In this document: positions 1 to 8,523 of the stretch, piece by piece
How positions within the stretch are numbered: the first letter of the stretch is position 1
Layout: every line of letters begins with the position of its first letter
Source: Sanguibacter hominis ATCC BAA-789
GTDB lineage: Bacteria > Actinomycetota > Actinomycetes > Actinomycetales > Cellulomonadaceae
Reading direction: 5' to 3'
Assembly (NCBI RefSeq): GCF_012396185.1
Contig: NZ_JAAXOW010000004.1
Coordinates: 219,557 to 283,556 of the forward strand
Length of the DNA stretch: 64,000 nt
Made by a program: the position numbers and the translations under genes
The notes under the pieces: generated by a model
Told to the model about the DNA's origin: nothing
Databases searched by the model: none
Seen by the model: the letters and a program-made list of their open reading frames with translations, nothing else

Positions 1-145
1 CGTCGTCGTCGACGCGGCACGGTCGATCGAGGAGGTGCACGCGCACGTCGTCGAGCTCGTCGCGCGCCGCCTCGGCATCGACGTCGACTCGTCGCTCGCG
101 GTCGTCGAGGACTCCCCGCGCGACCCGGCAGTGGGGGACGCGTGA
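1..145 (+). CDS. tmk: dTMP kinase, C-terminal fragment (cut by window start)
   Basis: Only the last 47 codons are present, read from base 2 to the TGA at 143-145. The visible peptide starts VVVDAARSIEEVHAHV and ends in an acidic tail; this resembles the terminal helix of thymidylate kinases, which phosphorylate dTMP to dTDP. The catalytic P-loop and LID lie outside the window. Its stop overlaps the GTG of the next gene (GTGA), and tmk followed by holB is a common bacterial pair. The call rests mainly on that neighbour and on the short tail. Confidence 0.7.
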   Translation, partial: VVVDAARSIEEVHAHVVELVARRLGIDVDSSLAVVEDSPRDPAVGDA

Positions 146-1281
146 CGGACGTCTGGGCGGACGTCGTCGGGCAGGAGGACGCGATCGCGCCGCTGCGCGC
201 GGCAGCAGCCGACGACGCGGCGATGACGCACGCGTGGCTCGTCACGGGCCCGCCCGGCTCGGGCCGTTCGAACGCCGCGCGCGCGTTCGCGGCCGCGCTG
301 CAGTGCACGGGCGACCCGGCCGTGGACGAGCGCGAGATCGCCGCGGTCATGCGAGGCGCGCACCCTGACGTGACGGTCGTCGCGACCGACAAGGTCACCA
401 TCTCGATCGACGAGGTGCGCGGGCTCATCGGCCTCGCGCAGCGCAGCCCTGCGCACGGCCGCTGGCGCGTGATCATCGTCGAGGACGCCGACCGCATGCT
501 CGAACGCACCTCCAACGTCCTCCTGAAGGCGATCGAGGAGCCGCCCTCCCGCACCGTGTGGGTGCTGTGCGCGCCGAGCCCGCAGGACGTCGTCGTGACG
601 ATCCGCTCGCGCTGCCGCAAGATCGCCTTGCGTGTGCCGCCCGTCGAGGCGGTCGCGGACCTTCTGGTGCGGCGCGACGGCGCCGAGCCGTCGGTCGCGC
701 TCGAGGCCGCGCGCGCGGCGCAGTCACACATCGGCCTCGCACGGCGTCTCGCCCGTGACCCCTCGGCGCGCGAGCGCCGGGACGCCGTCCTGTCGGTCGC
801 GCGGCGCATCCGCGGCGTCGGGGACGCCGTGCTCGCGGCCGGCGAGCTCGTCGACGTCGCGCAGGCGGAGTCTGCCGCGCACTCCGAGGAGCGCAACGCG
901 GCCGAGAAGGCCGACCTGCTGCGCACGCTCGGCGTCGAGCCGGGGCAGACCGTCCCGCCGAACCTGCGCGCGCAGGTCAAGCAGCTCGAGGACGACCAGA
1001 AGCGCCGCGCGACGCGCGCGCAGCGCGACACGCTCGACCGGGCGATGGTCGACCTGCTGTCGCTGTACCGGGACGTGCTCGTCATCCAGCTCGGCTCCGA
1101 CGTCGAGCTCGTCAACACCGCGCACGCCGAGACCGTGCGTGCGCTCGCCGAGGAGTCGACCCCGGAGCAGACGCTGCGTCGCATGGACGCGATCGGCGCG
1201 GCGCGCACGCGCCTGACCGGCAACGTCGCTCCGCTGCTCGCGGTCGAGGCGATGATGATCGCCCTGCGCCCCCAGGGCTGA
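142..1281 (+). CDS. holB: DNA polymerase III subunit delta' (clamp-loader AAA+ protein)
   Basis: 379 residues, GTG start overlapping the tmk stop by 4 nt. An AAA+ clamp-loader subunit that helps load the beta sliding clamp. A P-loop-like GPPGSGRS lies at residues 36-43, with Arg replacing the Lys of a true Walker A, as expected for the non-hydrolysing delta' subunit. The SRC sensor motif (SIRSRC region) and the family sequence LLKAIEEPP are present. The zinc-binding four-cysteine insert usual in delta' and gamma/tau is not visible: only one Cys (ALQC) remains between the P-loop and the HPD motif. The tail is charged and helical. Confidence 0.93.
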   Translation: MTDVWADVVGQEDAIAPLRAAAADDAAMTHAWLVTGPPGSGRSNAARAFAAALQCTGDPAVDEREIAAVMRGAHPDVTVVATDKVTISIDEVRGLIGLAQRSPAHGRWRVIIVEDADRMLERTSNVLLKAIEEPPSRTVWVLCAPSPQDVVVTIRSRCRKIALRVPPVEAVADLLVRRDGAEPSVALEAARAAQSHIGLARRLARDPSARERRDAVLSVARRIRGVGDAVLAAGELVDVAQAESAAHSEERNAAEKADLLRTLGVEPGQTVPPNLRAQVKQLEDDQKRRATRAQRDTLDRAMVDLLSLYRDVLVIQLGSDVELVNTAHAETVRALAEESTPEQTLRRMDAIGAARTRLTGNVAPLLAVEAMMIALRPQG

Positions 1282-1334
1282 GCAACGTCTCGCACGTCCG
1301 ACACGCAGCGGCGCGAGCCGTTACGGTGGAGCAC

Positions 1335-2948
1335 GTGCTGAAGACCACCGCCGCCCGCCTGTCCGTCTCGTCCGCCCTGCACGGCGGGAACCGCGGGACC
1401 AGGCGTGCCGCCCGGTGGTCCGCAGGCTCCCTCGTGCTCGTGCTGGCCCTCGCCGGGTGCACGGCGGGCAAGGAAGCGATCGACGTCGACCCGAGCGCCA
1501 CGAGCACCGGGCAGCCCGGTGCCGGTGCCGGGCTCGCCCCGAAGGATCTCGACCCGTCGATGCTGCCGTTCTACGAGCAGTCCGTCGCGTGGGAGGAGTG
1601 CAACGACGACCACCTGTGCGCGACGATCGACATCCCCGTCGACTGGGCGGACGCGTCCGCGGGCAAGGCGAGCCTCGCGGTCGAGCGGACCCAGGCGTCC
1701 GGGACGAAGCAGGGCTCGCTCCTGATCAACCCGGGCGGTCCGGGCGCGTCCGGCATCGACTTCCTCGACGCAGCGGTCTCGGTCATCAGCCCGGAGGTCC
1801 AGGAGGCGTACGACGTCGTCGGTTTCGATCCGCGCGGCGTCGGGAGGTCGAGCCCTGTGACGTGCCTCGACGACGCGGGCAAGGACAAGCTGCTCTCCAG
1901 CGACTTCGACATGTCGACAGACGCGGGTCGAGCGGGCTTCCAGGCGGCGTGGACCGCCTTCGGCGCTGCGTGCCAGTCGAACACCGGCGCGATGCTCGAG
2001 CACGTCGACACCGGCAGCGCGGCCCGCGACATGGACCTGCTGCGGGCGCTCCTCGGTGACGAGAAGCTCACGTATCTCGGCTACTCCTACGGGACGCAGC
2101 TCGGCGGGACGTACGCCGCGCTGTTCCCGGAGCGCGTGGGGCGTCTCGTCCTCGACGGCGCGGTCGACTACACGCTCGAGGCAGACGAGCTCAGCGCCGG
2201 CCAGGCCGAGGGCTTCGAGCGTGCCCTGCGCGCGTACGTGACCGACTGCATGGCGGGCGCACGCTGCCCGCTGACGGGCTCTGTCGACGACGGCCTCAAG
2301 CAGATCCGCGACCTGACCGAGCGCGCGTTCACGGACCCGCTGCCGACGCAGGACGCAGGCCGCGTCCTGACCCGCACCCTCGCGTTCTACGGGATCGCGA
2401 TCACTCTCTACGCCGACGAGTCCTGGCCCGTGCTGACGCAGGCGCTCACGATGGCGCTCCAGCGCAACGACGGCTCCGGCCTGCTGTCGCTCGCTGACGC
2501 CTACAACTCCCGGGACCTCGACGGCGGGTTCCAGGACAACTCGACCGAGGCGTTCACGGCGATCGGCTGCGCCGACGGCCGCGCCCCCGCCGACCTCGCG
2601 CACATGCAGGCCGAGCGGGACAAGATCCTCGCCGTCGCGCCGACCCTCGGCGAGTCGTTCGCGTGGAACGCTCTCGTGTGCGCCGGCTGGCCCACGCCGG
2701 CAAAGCCCTTCACGGCCGACCCGTCGGCGCCGGGCGCCGCCCCGATCGTCGTGATCGGCACGACGAACGACCCGGCGACGCCCTACGAGTGGTCGCAGTC
2801 GCTCGCGAAGACGCTCGAGTCCGGTGTGCTGCTCTCCTGGGAGGGCGAGGGGCACACCGCGTACGGCCGCTCGAACGACTGCATCGCGGGCGCCGTCGAC
2901 GCGTACCTCCTCGACGGCACCGTCCCCGAGGACGGCCTCGTCTGCTGA
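1335..2948 (+). CDS. Secreted alpha/beta-hydrolase lipoprotein, tripeptidyl-aminopeptidase family
   Basis: 537 residues from the GTG at 1335; an in-frame GTG at 1326 would add three. The 1335 start is preferred because a -10-like TACGGT (1322-1327) sits 7 nt upstream, the leaderless layout seen elsewhere in this window. A basic n-region and hydrophobic stretch end in the lipobox LAGC, with the lipidated Cys near residue 42. The fold is alpha/beta hydrolase: oxyanion region NPGGPGASG, nucleophile in GYSYGTQ (Ser about 251), Asp in TTNDPATP, His in GEGHTAYG. Related enzymes are Streptomyces SlpD/SlpE-type peptidases that remove N-terminal tripeptides outside the cell; the actual substrate here is unknown. 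Confidence 0.88.
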   Translation: MLKTTAARLSVSSALHGGNRGTRRAARWSAGSLVLVLALAGCTAGKEAIDVDPSATSTGQPGAGAGLAPKDLDPSMLPFYEQSVAWEECNDDHLCATIDIPVDWADASAGKASLAVERTQASGTKQGSLLINPGGPGASGIDFLDAAVSVISPEVQEAYDVVGFDPRGVGRSSPVTCLDDAGKDKLLSSDFDMSTDAGRAGFQAAWTAFGAACQSNTGAMLEHVDTGSAARDMDLLRALLGDEKLTYLGYSYGTQLGGTYAALFPERVGRLVLDGAVDYTLEADELSAGQAEGFERALRAYVTDCMAGARCPLTGSVDDGLKQIRDLTERAFTDPLPTQDAGRVLTRTLAFYGIAITLYADESWPVLTQALTMALQRNDGSGLLSLADAYNSRDLDGGFQDNSTEAFTAIGCADGRAPADLAHMQAERDKILAVAPTLGESFAWNALVCAGWPTPAKPFTADPSAPGAAPIVVIGTTNDPATPYEWSQSLAKTLESGVLLSWEGEGHTAYGRSNDCIAGAVDAYLLDGTVPEDGLVC

Positions 2949-2974
2949 TGTCGGGGCGCCTCGCGCCGACCGAG

Positions 2975-3004
2975 TTGGACCGCTCCCGTTGACGTGGTTA
3001 TAGT
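2975..3004 (+). promoter_or_regulatory. Probable promoter of tRNA-Thr
   Basis: A -35-like TTGGAC (2975-2980) and a -10-like TATAGT (2999-3004) are separated by 18 bp. Transcription would begin near 3011, about 29 nt before the mature tRNA. Based on sequence match only. Confidence 0.5.
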
Positions 3005-3039
3005 TGTCGCGGCTCGACGGGTCCGCCCGTTGATGACCA

Positions 3040-3115
3040 GCCGCCTTAGCTCAGTCGGCAGAGCGTTTCACTCGTAATGAAAAGGTCAAGAGTTCGATTC
3101 TCTTAGGCGGCTCCA
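3040..3115 (+). tRNA. tRNA-Thr (anticodon CGT), CCA encoded
   Basis: A full cloverleaf folds by eye. The acceptor stem pairs 3040-3046 with 3105-3111 (7 bp). The D-stem GCTC/GAGC pairs 3049-3052 with 3061-3064. The anticodon stem pairs 3066-3070 with 3078-3082 around the loop CTCGTAA, placing anticodon CGT at 3073-3075. The T-stem AAGAG/CTCTT with loop TTCGATT occupies 3088-3104. The discriminator is T3112 and CCA follows at 3113-3115. It reads ACG threonine codons, which are common in a GC-rich genome. Confidence 0.97.
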
Positions 3116-3117
3116 CC

Positions 3118-3150
3118 AGAAGGCCCTCGGGATCATCCCGAGGGCCTTCT
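3118..3150. terminator. Terminator-like hairpin after tRNA-Thr
   Basis: A perfect 15-bp inverted repeat (3118-3132 with 3136-3150) around a 3-nt loop starts 3 nt after the tRNA CCA end. There is no long U-tract, as is usual in high-GC actinobacteria. Confidence 0.8.
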
Positions 3151-3209
3151 GCATATCCCGGGTGATGCGGGCCGTGACGGTTCCCGCCGGGCGAGGAAAG
3201 GACGGACCC

Positions 3210-4508
3210 GTGCGTCCACGTGCCACCGGCGGCACCGCGGCAGGGCTGCTGCTCGCTGCCGTCGTGCTCTACGCGCTCAACCTGCGCGGTCCGATCGTCG
3301 CCGTCGCCCCGATCGTGCAGGACGTCGCGGCGGGCCTCGGGATCTCCGTCGCCGCGGCCGGGGTCTTCTCGAGCATCCCCGTCGTGCTGTTCGCGGTCGC
3401 GACCCCGCTCGCGGCGTTCCTCATGCGCAGGGCCAGCCTCGAGACGACGATCCTCCTGTCCCTCGCCGTCGTCGCGCTCGGCACGGTCGTCCGGTCGCTC
3501 GGCGACTTCGCGTGGGCCGTGACGGGCACCGTCGTGATCGGTGCGGCGATCGCGGTGGGCAACGTCGTCGTGCCGGTGATCGTGCGGCGGGACTTCCGCG
3601 GGCGCGAGGGGGTCGTCAACGGCGTGTACACGGCGTCGCTCAACGCGGGCTCGGTCCTCACGACGGCGCTCACGGCGCCGCTCGCCGACCTTGTCGGGTG
3701 GCGGTGGGCGCTCGCGTCGTGGGCGCTGCTCACCCTCGTCGCGGGCGCCGTGTGGTGGCGGGTGCGCGGTCGTGCAATGCCGGGCCCACAGGCTGTCGCA
3801 GGGGAGGAGGCGGGCGTCGACGCGGCGCCAGGGCGCGCACGCGACGCCTCGGCGACCGGTAGCCCGCCCGTCGCAGCGCGCAGCACGGGCGCTGCCCTCG
3901 AGCGGGGCAGCGGCGGCCCGGCGCGCCCGGTGTGGCGCCGGGGCGACGTCTGGCTGCTCGTCGCTGCGATGGGAGGCCAGTCGTTCTCGTACTACGCGCT
4001 TAGCGCGTGGCTGCCCACGCTCCTCGCGGACACGGTCGGCCTCGACGCGAACGGCGCCGGCGTCGCGTCGGCGGCGTTCCAGGCGTTCGCTGTCGTCGGA
4101 GCGATCGGCGCGCCGGTGCTCATGGCGCGCGGCGTGTCGACCCGTGTCGTGCTCGTCGGCCTCGCGCTGCTGTGGGTCGCGCTGCCCGTCGGCCTGCTCC
4201 TCGCGCCGGGGGCGAACGTCGTGTGGATGTCGTGCGCGGGCGTCGCCCAGGGCGGCAACTTCACGGTGCTCATCACGATCATGGGGCGGCGCGCGCGGGA
4301 CGGTCGCGAGATGCAGCGCATGTCGGCGTTCGTGCAGGGCTGCGGGTACGGGTTCGCGGCGACGGGGCCGACGCTGCTCGGGGTCGTGCACACGGCGAGC
4401 GGTGGCTGGACCGTACCCCTCGTCGTCGTGCTCGGTGCGCTCACCGTCATGGCGACGGCGGGTCTCGCCGTCGCGTCGGCGCGCCCGCTGCCGGCGCGGC
4501 CGGTCTAG
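3210..4508 (+). CDS. MFS transporter, CynX/NimT (cyanate/nitroimidazole) family
   Basis: 432 residues from the GTG at 3210, chosen because GAGGAAAGGA (3193-3202) is a good Shine-Dalgarno at correct distance. An in-frame ATG at 3162 would add 16 residues that do not resemble a membrane protein start. About 12 hydrophobic helices are visible, in two halves split near residue 190 by an Ala/Gly-rich, charged cytoplasmic loop. The first helix contains ALNLRGPI, like the LNLRP signature of CynX-type transporters. Members export or import small anions or drugs; the substrate cannot be told from sequence. Its stop faces the stress-protein gene on the other strand. Confidence 0.85.
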   Translation: MRPRATGGTAAGLLLAAVVLYALNLRGPIVAVAPIVQDVAAGLGISVAAAGVFSSIPVVLFAVATPLAAFLMRRASLETTILLSLAVVALGTVVRSLGDFAWAVTGTVVIGAAIAVGNVVVPVIVRRDFRGREGVVNGVYTASLNAGSVLTTALTAPLADLVGWRWALASWALLTLVAGAVWWRVRGRAMPGPQAVAGEEAGVDAAPGRARDASATGSPPVAARSTGAALERGSGGPARPVWRRGDVWLLVAAMGGQSFSYYALSAWLPTLLADTVGLDANGAGVASAAFQAFAVVGAIGAPVLMARGVSTRVVLVGLALLWVALPVGLLLAPGANVVWMSCAGVAQGGNFTVLITIMGRRARDGREMQRMSAFVQGCGYGFAATGPTLLGVVHTASGGWTVPLVVVLGALTVMATAGLAVASARPLPARPV

Positions 4509-4554
4509 CCGACCGGGCCAGGCACGGGCCCGCTCAGGGCTGGCGGCGCGAGGG

Positions 4555-5490
4555 TCAGGTGCGCACGATCGTCACGGGGCACGGCGCGTGCTCCATGAGC
4601 TGGCTGGAGACCGAGCCGAGCATGAGCCGCTCGAACCCGCCCATGCCGCGCGAGCCGAGCACGAGCCACGTCGCACCTGCCGCGCTGCGCAGGAGCCCGC
4701 GTCCGGGGCTGGACCTCAAGATCGTGCGGACGAGCTGGTCCTCCGGGAGGTGGCTGATCCCCGCGCGCTCGATCGCCTCGTCGAGGTGCTGGCCGGAGCG
4801 GTCCTCGAAGTCCTCGATCGGTGGCACCCAGCCGAACGACTCGCTCGGGATGCCGCTCGTGGCGAACTGCCAGCACGTCACGGCGTGCAGGGGGAGGTGG
4901 CGACGCTGCGCGGCCTCGGCGGCGAACTTGAGGGCGGCGACCGAGGCGGGCGAGCCGTCGACGCCGACGACGATGCGCGGCGTCTCGTCAGCCTCCGCGC
5001 CGTCGAGCGCGGCCTCCCGCTGCTGCTCGGCCCGTTCAGGGTCAGGGATGATGGTGACCGGCAGGTGCGCCTGACGGACGATGCCCGCCGAGACGGACCC
5101 CATGAAGAGCCGACCGAGCCGCCCGACGCCGCGGCGACCGACGACGAGCATCGACGCACCCGCGGCCGCCTCGATGACTGCGGGGACGACCGGTCCCTGC
5201 ACGGGGGTGCGGATGATCTCGAGCCCGCTGAGGTCGTGCTTCTCCTGCACGCGGGAGATCGAGGAGTCGATCCGCTCCTCGGCGAGCGCGGTGAGGCGCC
5301 GGAACGTCTCGTCGACGTCCGTGATCGCCATGATTCCCTCGGAGGCGTGGACCCACGTGGCGTCCCAGGCGAGGACGACCTCGAGGGGCACGTGCCGCGA
5401 CTCGGCGGCGTCGGCCGCCCAGGCGAGGGCGTGGTCTGAGTTGAGCGAGCCGTCGACACCGACGACGACGCGGTTCGAGGACATGGTCAT
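4555..5490 (-). CDS. Universal stress protein, two tandem USP domains
   Basis: 311 residues with two UspA domains, roughly 1-150 and 160-311. Each ends in the nucleotide-binding signature G-x2-G-x9-G-S: GRRGVGRLGRLFMGS in the first and GSRGMGGFERLMLGS in the second, so ATP binding is expected in both. Each domain starts with a VVGVDGS strand. The start is ATG 5490 or ATG 5484; an AGGTG ribosome site lies just upstream and fits 5484 slightly better. Tandem USPs of this size are common in actinobacteria, where they often respond to hypoxia or redox stress. The open frame extends upstream without family similarity, so the longer start is rejected. Confidence 0.92.
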   Translation of the reverse strand: MTMSSNRVVVGVDGSLNSDHALAWAADAAESRHVPLEVVLAWDATWVHASEGIMAITDVDETFRRLTALAEERIDSSISRVQEKHDLSGLEIIRTPVQGPVVPAVIEAAAGASMLVVGRRGVGRLGRLFMGSVSAGIVRQAHLPVTIIPDPERAEQQREAALDGAEADETPRIVVGVDGSPASVAALKFAAEAAQRRHLPLHAVTCWQFATSGIPSESFGWVPPIEDFEDRSGQHLDEAIERAGISHLPEDQLVRTILRSSPGRGLLRSAAGATWLVLGSRGMGGFERLMLGSVSSQLMEHAPCPVTIVRT

Positions 5491-5613
5491 CACCTGCTCC
5501 CGTCGCCGGACGCTCCGTCGCGTCCGTTCTTCCAGTCTGGCCCTGTCCGCGCGGGAGGACAACAGTGCCGGTGGCGACGTGAGATTCCACGGATCGCAGG
5601 ATGAGCCGCAAGG

Positions 5614-6189
5614 ATGGGGGGCGTGGAGACACATGACGAGGAGAGCGTCTGGTCTGTCGACCTGACGGCGGACCTGGAAGGCGGCGGGGGTGTGACAGGG
5701 CACGACCAGGTGTGGTTCGAGGGCATCTTCCGCACGCACGCCCCGGCCGTGCACCGGTACTTCGTGCGTCGCACCCACGTCGGTGAGGTGGACGACCTGA
5801 CGGCGGAGACGTTCGTGGTGGCGTGGCGCCGGCGCGCCGACGTGCCGGACGGCGCGGAGCTGCCGTGGCTCTACCGCACGGCAGGGTTCTTGCTCGCCAA
5901 CCACCACCGCAAGGGCAGGCCGGTCCCGGTGGACCGCCTCCCGGACCAGGTTGACCACGCCGACCCGGCGCACCTGGTGGTCGTCGACGAGTCGGTGCGG
6001 CAGGTGCTCGCGTCGATGTCGTCGCGCGACCGGCAGGTGCTCGTGCTCAACGCGTGGGAGGGCCTCACGGGGGACGACCTCGCGGCGGTGCTCGGGATCT
6101 CCCGCGGTGGCGCGGACGCGGCGCTGAGCCGGGCTCGCGCCCGGCTGCGAGAGCAGTGGGAGAAGCGCGAGGCGGTGGAGGGGCGATGA
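5614..6189 (+). CDS. RNA polymerase ECF-type sigma factor
   Basis: 191 residues at most. Region 2 (EGIFRTHAPAVHRYFVRRT through TAETFVVAWRR) and region 4 (SSRDRQVLVLNAWEGLTGDDLAAVLGIS followed by ALSRARARLRE) are both clear, giving a two-domain ECF sigma factor that directs RNA polymerase to a stress or envelope regulon. Start candidates are ATG 5614, GTG 5623 (7 nt after an AAGGAT -10-like box) and GTG 5692; the domain starts after all of them. It overlaps the next gene by ATGA, the standard sigma/anti-sigma coupling. Confidence 0.9.
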   Translation: MGGVETHDEESVWSVDLTADLEGGGGVTGHDQVWFEGIFRTHAPAVHRYFVRRTHVGEVDDLTAETFVVAWRRRADVPDGAELPWLYRTAGFLLANHHRKGRPVPVDRLPDQVDHADPAHLVVVDESVRQVLASMSSRDRQVLVLNAWEGLTGDDLAAVLGISRGGADAALSRARARLREQWEKREAVEGR

Positions 6190-7160
6190 GCGGTGGACGG
6201 GGTCCCAGGGGTGACGACGGTTCGAGAGGGCAGGAAGACATGACAGGACGCGAGAACCAGGGTCACCTGGTCGGCGACGACGCGCGGGACGTGGCGTTCG
6301 AGGCTCTCGTCCTCAGCGACCCCGCTGGTGCGAGCGTCCCTGACCCGGAGCGACTGTGGCCGCTCGTGATGGCGCGGACCCAGGAGGACGGGGCGGGCGA
6401 GTACGGCACCTCGTCGTCGGGCGGGTCGTCGACGCTGCTCGTCGACGTGCCGGGCGCTGCCTCGGACGAGAGCGCGGGTGTCGTCGTGAACCTTGCCGCG
6501 CGCGGTCGTCGCAGGTTCGTGCGGGTCGCCGCCGCGGCCGCGGTCGTGGCGGTCGCCGCTGGTGGCGGCTACGCGATCGGCACGCAACGAGCGCCGGGTG
6601 CGGCGGACGTCGTGGCGTCCGCGCCCCCCGTCCTCGGTGCGGAGTCCGTCGAGGATCCCGCGGAGGAGGCGGACGAGCCGCAGCGCCTCGCGTTCGTCGC
6701 CGGGGACCTCCCGGAGGGTCCTGGTACGGCGTCGGTGTGGGTGCTGGACCCGTCGGTCGACCCGAGCGCCCCGTCGGGGGACCTCCCGACGGAGGGTGTG
6801 CTCGCGGACGACCTGTTCGAGGACAACGGGACGCTCGTGCGCGGTGAGCTCGTCGGCGAGCTGCCGCTCGTGACGGTCGAGGAGGCTGCGGAGCGGCTCG
6901 GGGACCCCGTCTACGCCGTGAGCCGCGAGCGCGGTGCGCCGCTCGTGGCGACGGCGTCGGACCCGGCGGACGTGCCCGACGGGCAGGTGCCGTGGGGTGT
7001 GATCGAGGTGTCGATCACTGGTGCCGATGTGTCGAGCGAGATCGTTCGCGGGGGCGACGGCCGTGACTGGGTGGTCCCGGTCTACGCGTTCACGGACGGG
7101 CGGGACAACGTGTGGCGTGTCCTGGCGCTGCAGGACGACGCGATGGACCTGGTCGGCTGA
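6186..7160 (+). CDS. Putative anti-sigma-factor-like single-pass membrane protein
   Basis: 324 residues, ATG overlapping the sigma factor stop by 4 nt. A second ATG at 6240 has a better ribosome site (GGCAGGAAG) and would give 306 residues. The chain has an acidic N-terminal region of about 95 residues, a basic stretch (ARGRRRFVRV) followed by one transmembrane helix, and an acidic extracytoplasmic region of roughly 190 residues. Topology and coupling to the ECF sigma gene suggest an anti-sigma factor or signal sensor. No zinc anti-sigma motif (HxxxCxxC) is present, so the mechanism would differ from classical ZAS proteins. Function is inferred from context only. Confidence 0.6.
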   Translation: MSGGRGPRGDDGSRGQEDMTGRENQGHLVGDDARDVAFEALVLSDPAGASVPDPERLWPLVMARTQEDGAGEYGTSSSGGSSTLLVDVPGAASDESAGVVVNLAARGRRRFVRVAAAAAVVAVAAGGGYAIGTQRAPGAADVVASAPPVLGAESVEDPAEEADEPQRLAFVAGDLPEGPGTASVWVLDPSVDPSAPSGDLPTEGVLADDLFEDNGTLVRGELVGELPLVTVEEAAERLGDPVYAVSRERGAPLVATASDPADVPDGQVPWGVIEVSITGADVSSEIVRGGDGRDWVVPVYAFTDGRDNVWRVLALQDDAMDLVG

Positions 7161-7219
7161 GGATGGGCCTGGCTGGCTGAGCCGGGCGCGCGGGGCTCCG
7201 ACGAGCCTCGCGATGGTGC

Positions 7220-7765
7220 TCAGAATCGGGCGGCGTGGTTCCGCGTCTCGACGCGCTGCGCGAGCTTGGTGGGGATCCAGGTGGCCTCGGTCGTCTCGGT
7301 GGGCGCGTGCTGGTTGAGGTACGCGTCCATCCAGAGCATCTCCTTCGTCATCCAGCGGGTGGCGACGTCGCTCAGGGGCGACGCGACCGGCTGGCCGGCG
7401 GCGTCGGTGAGCAGGAGCGTGGTGGGCCGGCAGTCGGCGATGACGCGCCACTCCAGCTCGGGGCGGCGGGCGCGCATGAGGTCGCCGACGACGACGCCGA
7501 TCGCGTTGATCGACGTGTTGGGGTTCCAGCGGTCGCTCTCAGGTGTCCCGTGCCAGCGGCTGCAGTAGTCGATGTAGAGGGCCTGCACGGCGGCGGCGTT
7601 GTCGAGCCGCATGGTGGGCTCGCGGAGGAACTCGCGGAGCTCCTCCATCCAGACGAGCTGCGCAGGGTCGGGGAGAGCCGTCCGCGGCGCCGTGCGTGGA
7701 GGCGCGGCGGTCTCGGCAGCGCGCACGCCGCTCGAGGCGTCGGTCGACCAGGCGAACATCTTCAT
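7220..7765 (-). CDS. DUF3806 domain-containing protein
   Basis: 181 residues. The C-terminal two thirds carry the DUF3806-like pattern: a helical part (AAAVQALYIDYCSRWHG), then NAIGVVVGDLMRARRPELEWRVIAD, then strands ending in WMTKEMLWMDAYL. The family has no assigned biochemical role. There is no signal peptide or membrane helix. It is monocistronic on the minus strand. Just upstream, at 7777-7792, lies a perfect 6-bp inverted repeat (CGGCAC/GTGCCG) in the promoter region. Confidence 0.75.
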   Translation of the reverse strand: MKMFAWSTDASSGVRAAETAAPPRTAPRTALPDPAQLVWMEELREFLREPTMRLDNAAAVQALYIDYCSRWHGTPESDRWNPNTSINAIGVVVGDLMRARRPELEWRVIADCRPTTLLLTDAAGQPVASPLSDVATRWMTKEMLWMDAYLNQHAPTETTEATWIPTKLAQRVETRNHAARF

Positions 7766-7937
7766 ACCCTACGTATCGGCACGGGCGTGCCGAAAGATGA
7801 GCCGGTCAGGCTTCCGCGCGGGTGAGCGACCGGGTGAAGAAGCGGGTGAGAACCAGGGTGAGTCCCGCTCGCCGTGCCGGGTGCGGCGACCGTCGATACA
7901 TTCGAGGAACAGTCACCCCATCCCTCTGGAGGACGCG

Positions 7938-8375
7938 ATGCCCACGCGCAAGGCACGGACCGCATGGAACGGCACGCTCGAGCAGGGCTCGGGCCAGGTC
8001 GAGCTCTCGAGCTCCGGGATCGGTACGTACGAGGTCTCCTTCCCGAGCCGCTCGGCCGACGAGGCCGGCGGCCGCACGAGCCCTGAGGAGCTGATCGCCG
8101 CAGCGCACTCCTCCTGCTACGCGATGCAGCTCAGCGCTCTGCTGGGCGAGGCTGGGTTCACGCCCCAGGCGCTGCACGTCTCCGCCGAGGTCGCGCTCGG
8201 CCCTGACCCCGCGGGCGGCTTCCAGATCCCCAGCATCACCCTGACGGTGAGCGGGGAGGTCGACGGCGTCGACGAGGCGAGGTTCGTCGAGATCGCCCAG
8301 GCCGCGAAGGACACGTGCCCGGTGAGCAAGGCGCTCGCGGGCACGGCGATCTCTCTCGAGGCGTCGCTCGCCTGA
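7938..8375 (+). CDS. osmC: OsmC/Ohr-family peroxiredoxin-like protein
   Basis: 145 residues, ATG at 7938 with GGAGGA directly upstream at 7927-7932. The two family cysteines are present: Cys60 in AAHSSCYAM and Cys127 in DTCPVSKAL. They reduce organic hydroperoxides through a thiol/disulphide cycle. Strand-rich N-terminal half (WNGTLEQGSGQVEL) and the long central helix (PEELIAAAHSSC) are typical. In mycothiol-using actinobacteria the reductant is often lipoyl protein or mycothiol; the partner is not shown here. Longer in-frame starts are rejected on codon use and the ribosome site. Confidence 0.92.
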   Translation: MPTRKARTAWNGTLEQGSGQVELSSSGIGTYEVSFPSRSADEAGGRTSPEELIAAAHSSCYAMQLSALLGEAGFTPQALHVSAEVALGPDPAGGFQIPSITLTVSGEVDGVDEARFVEIAQAAKDTCPVSKALAGTAISLEASLA

Positions 8376-8416
8376 CCAGACCCGCGGCGGGCTCCCCCCT
8401 TCGTCGCCCGACGCGC

Positions 8417-8454
8417 ACGAACGACCGCGGCCGTGCTCGCCCGCGGTCGTTCGT
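8417..8454. terminator. Terminator-like hairpin after osmC
   Basis: Perfect 14-bp arms (8417-8430 with 8441-8454, beginning ACGAACGACCGCGG) with a 10-nt loop lie 42 bases after the OsmC stop and before the dehydrogenase gene. Confidence 0.7.
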
Positions 8455-8523
8455 CTGCGTCGCGGTGAGACGACCGGGTCCAAGGTCTGAACGTCTGCCG
8501 GTGTGACGTGGGAAACTGGTCGC

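Noticed and set aside
3162..3209. Longer MFS transporter start at ATG 3162
   Set aside because: The extra 16 residues are not membrane-protein-like, and a good ribosome site precedes GTG 3210.
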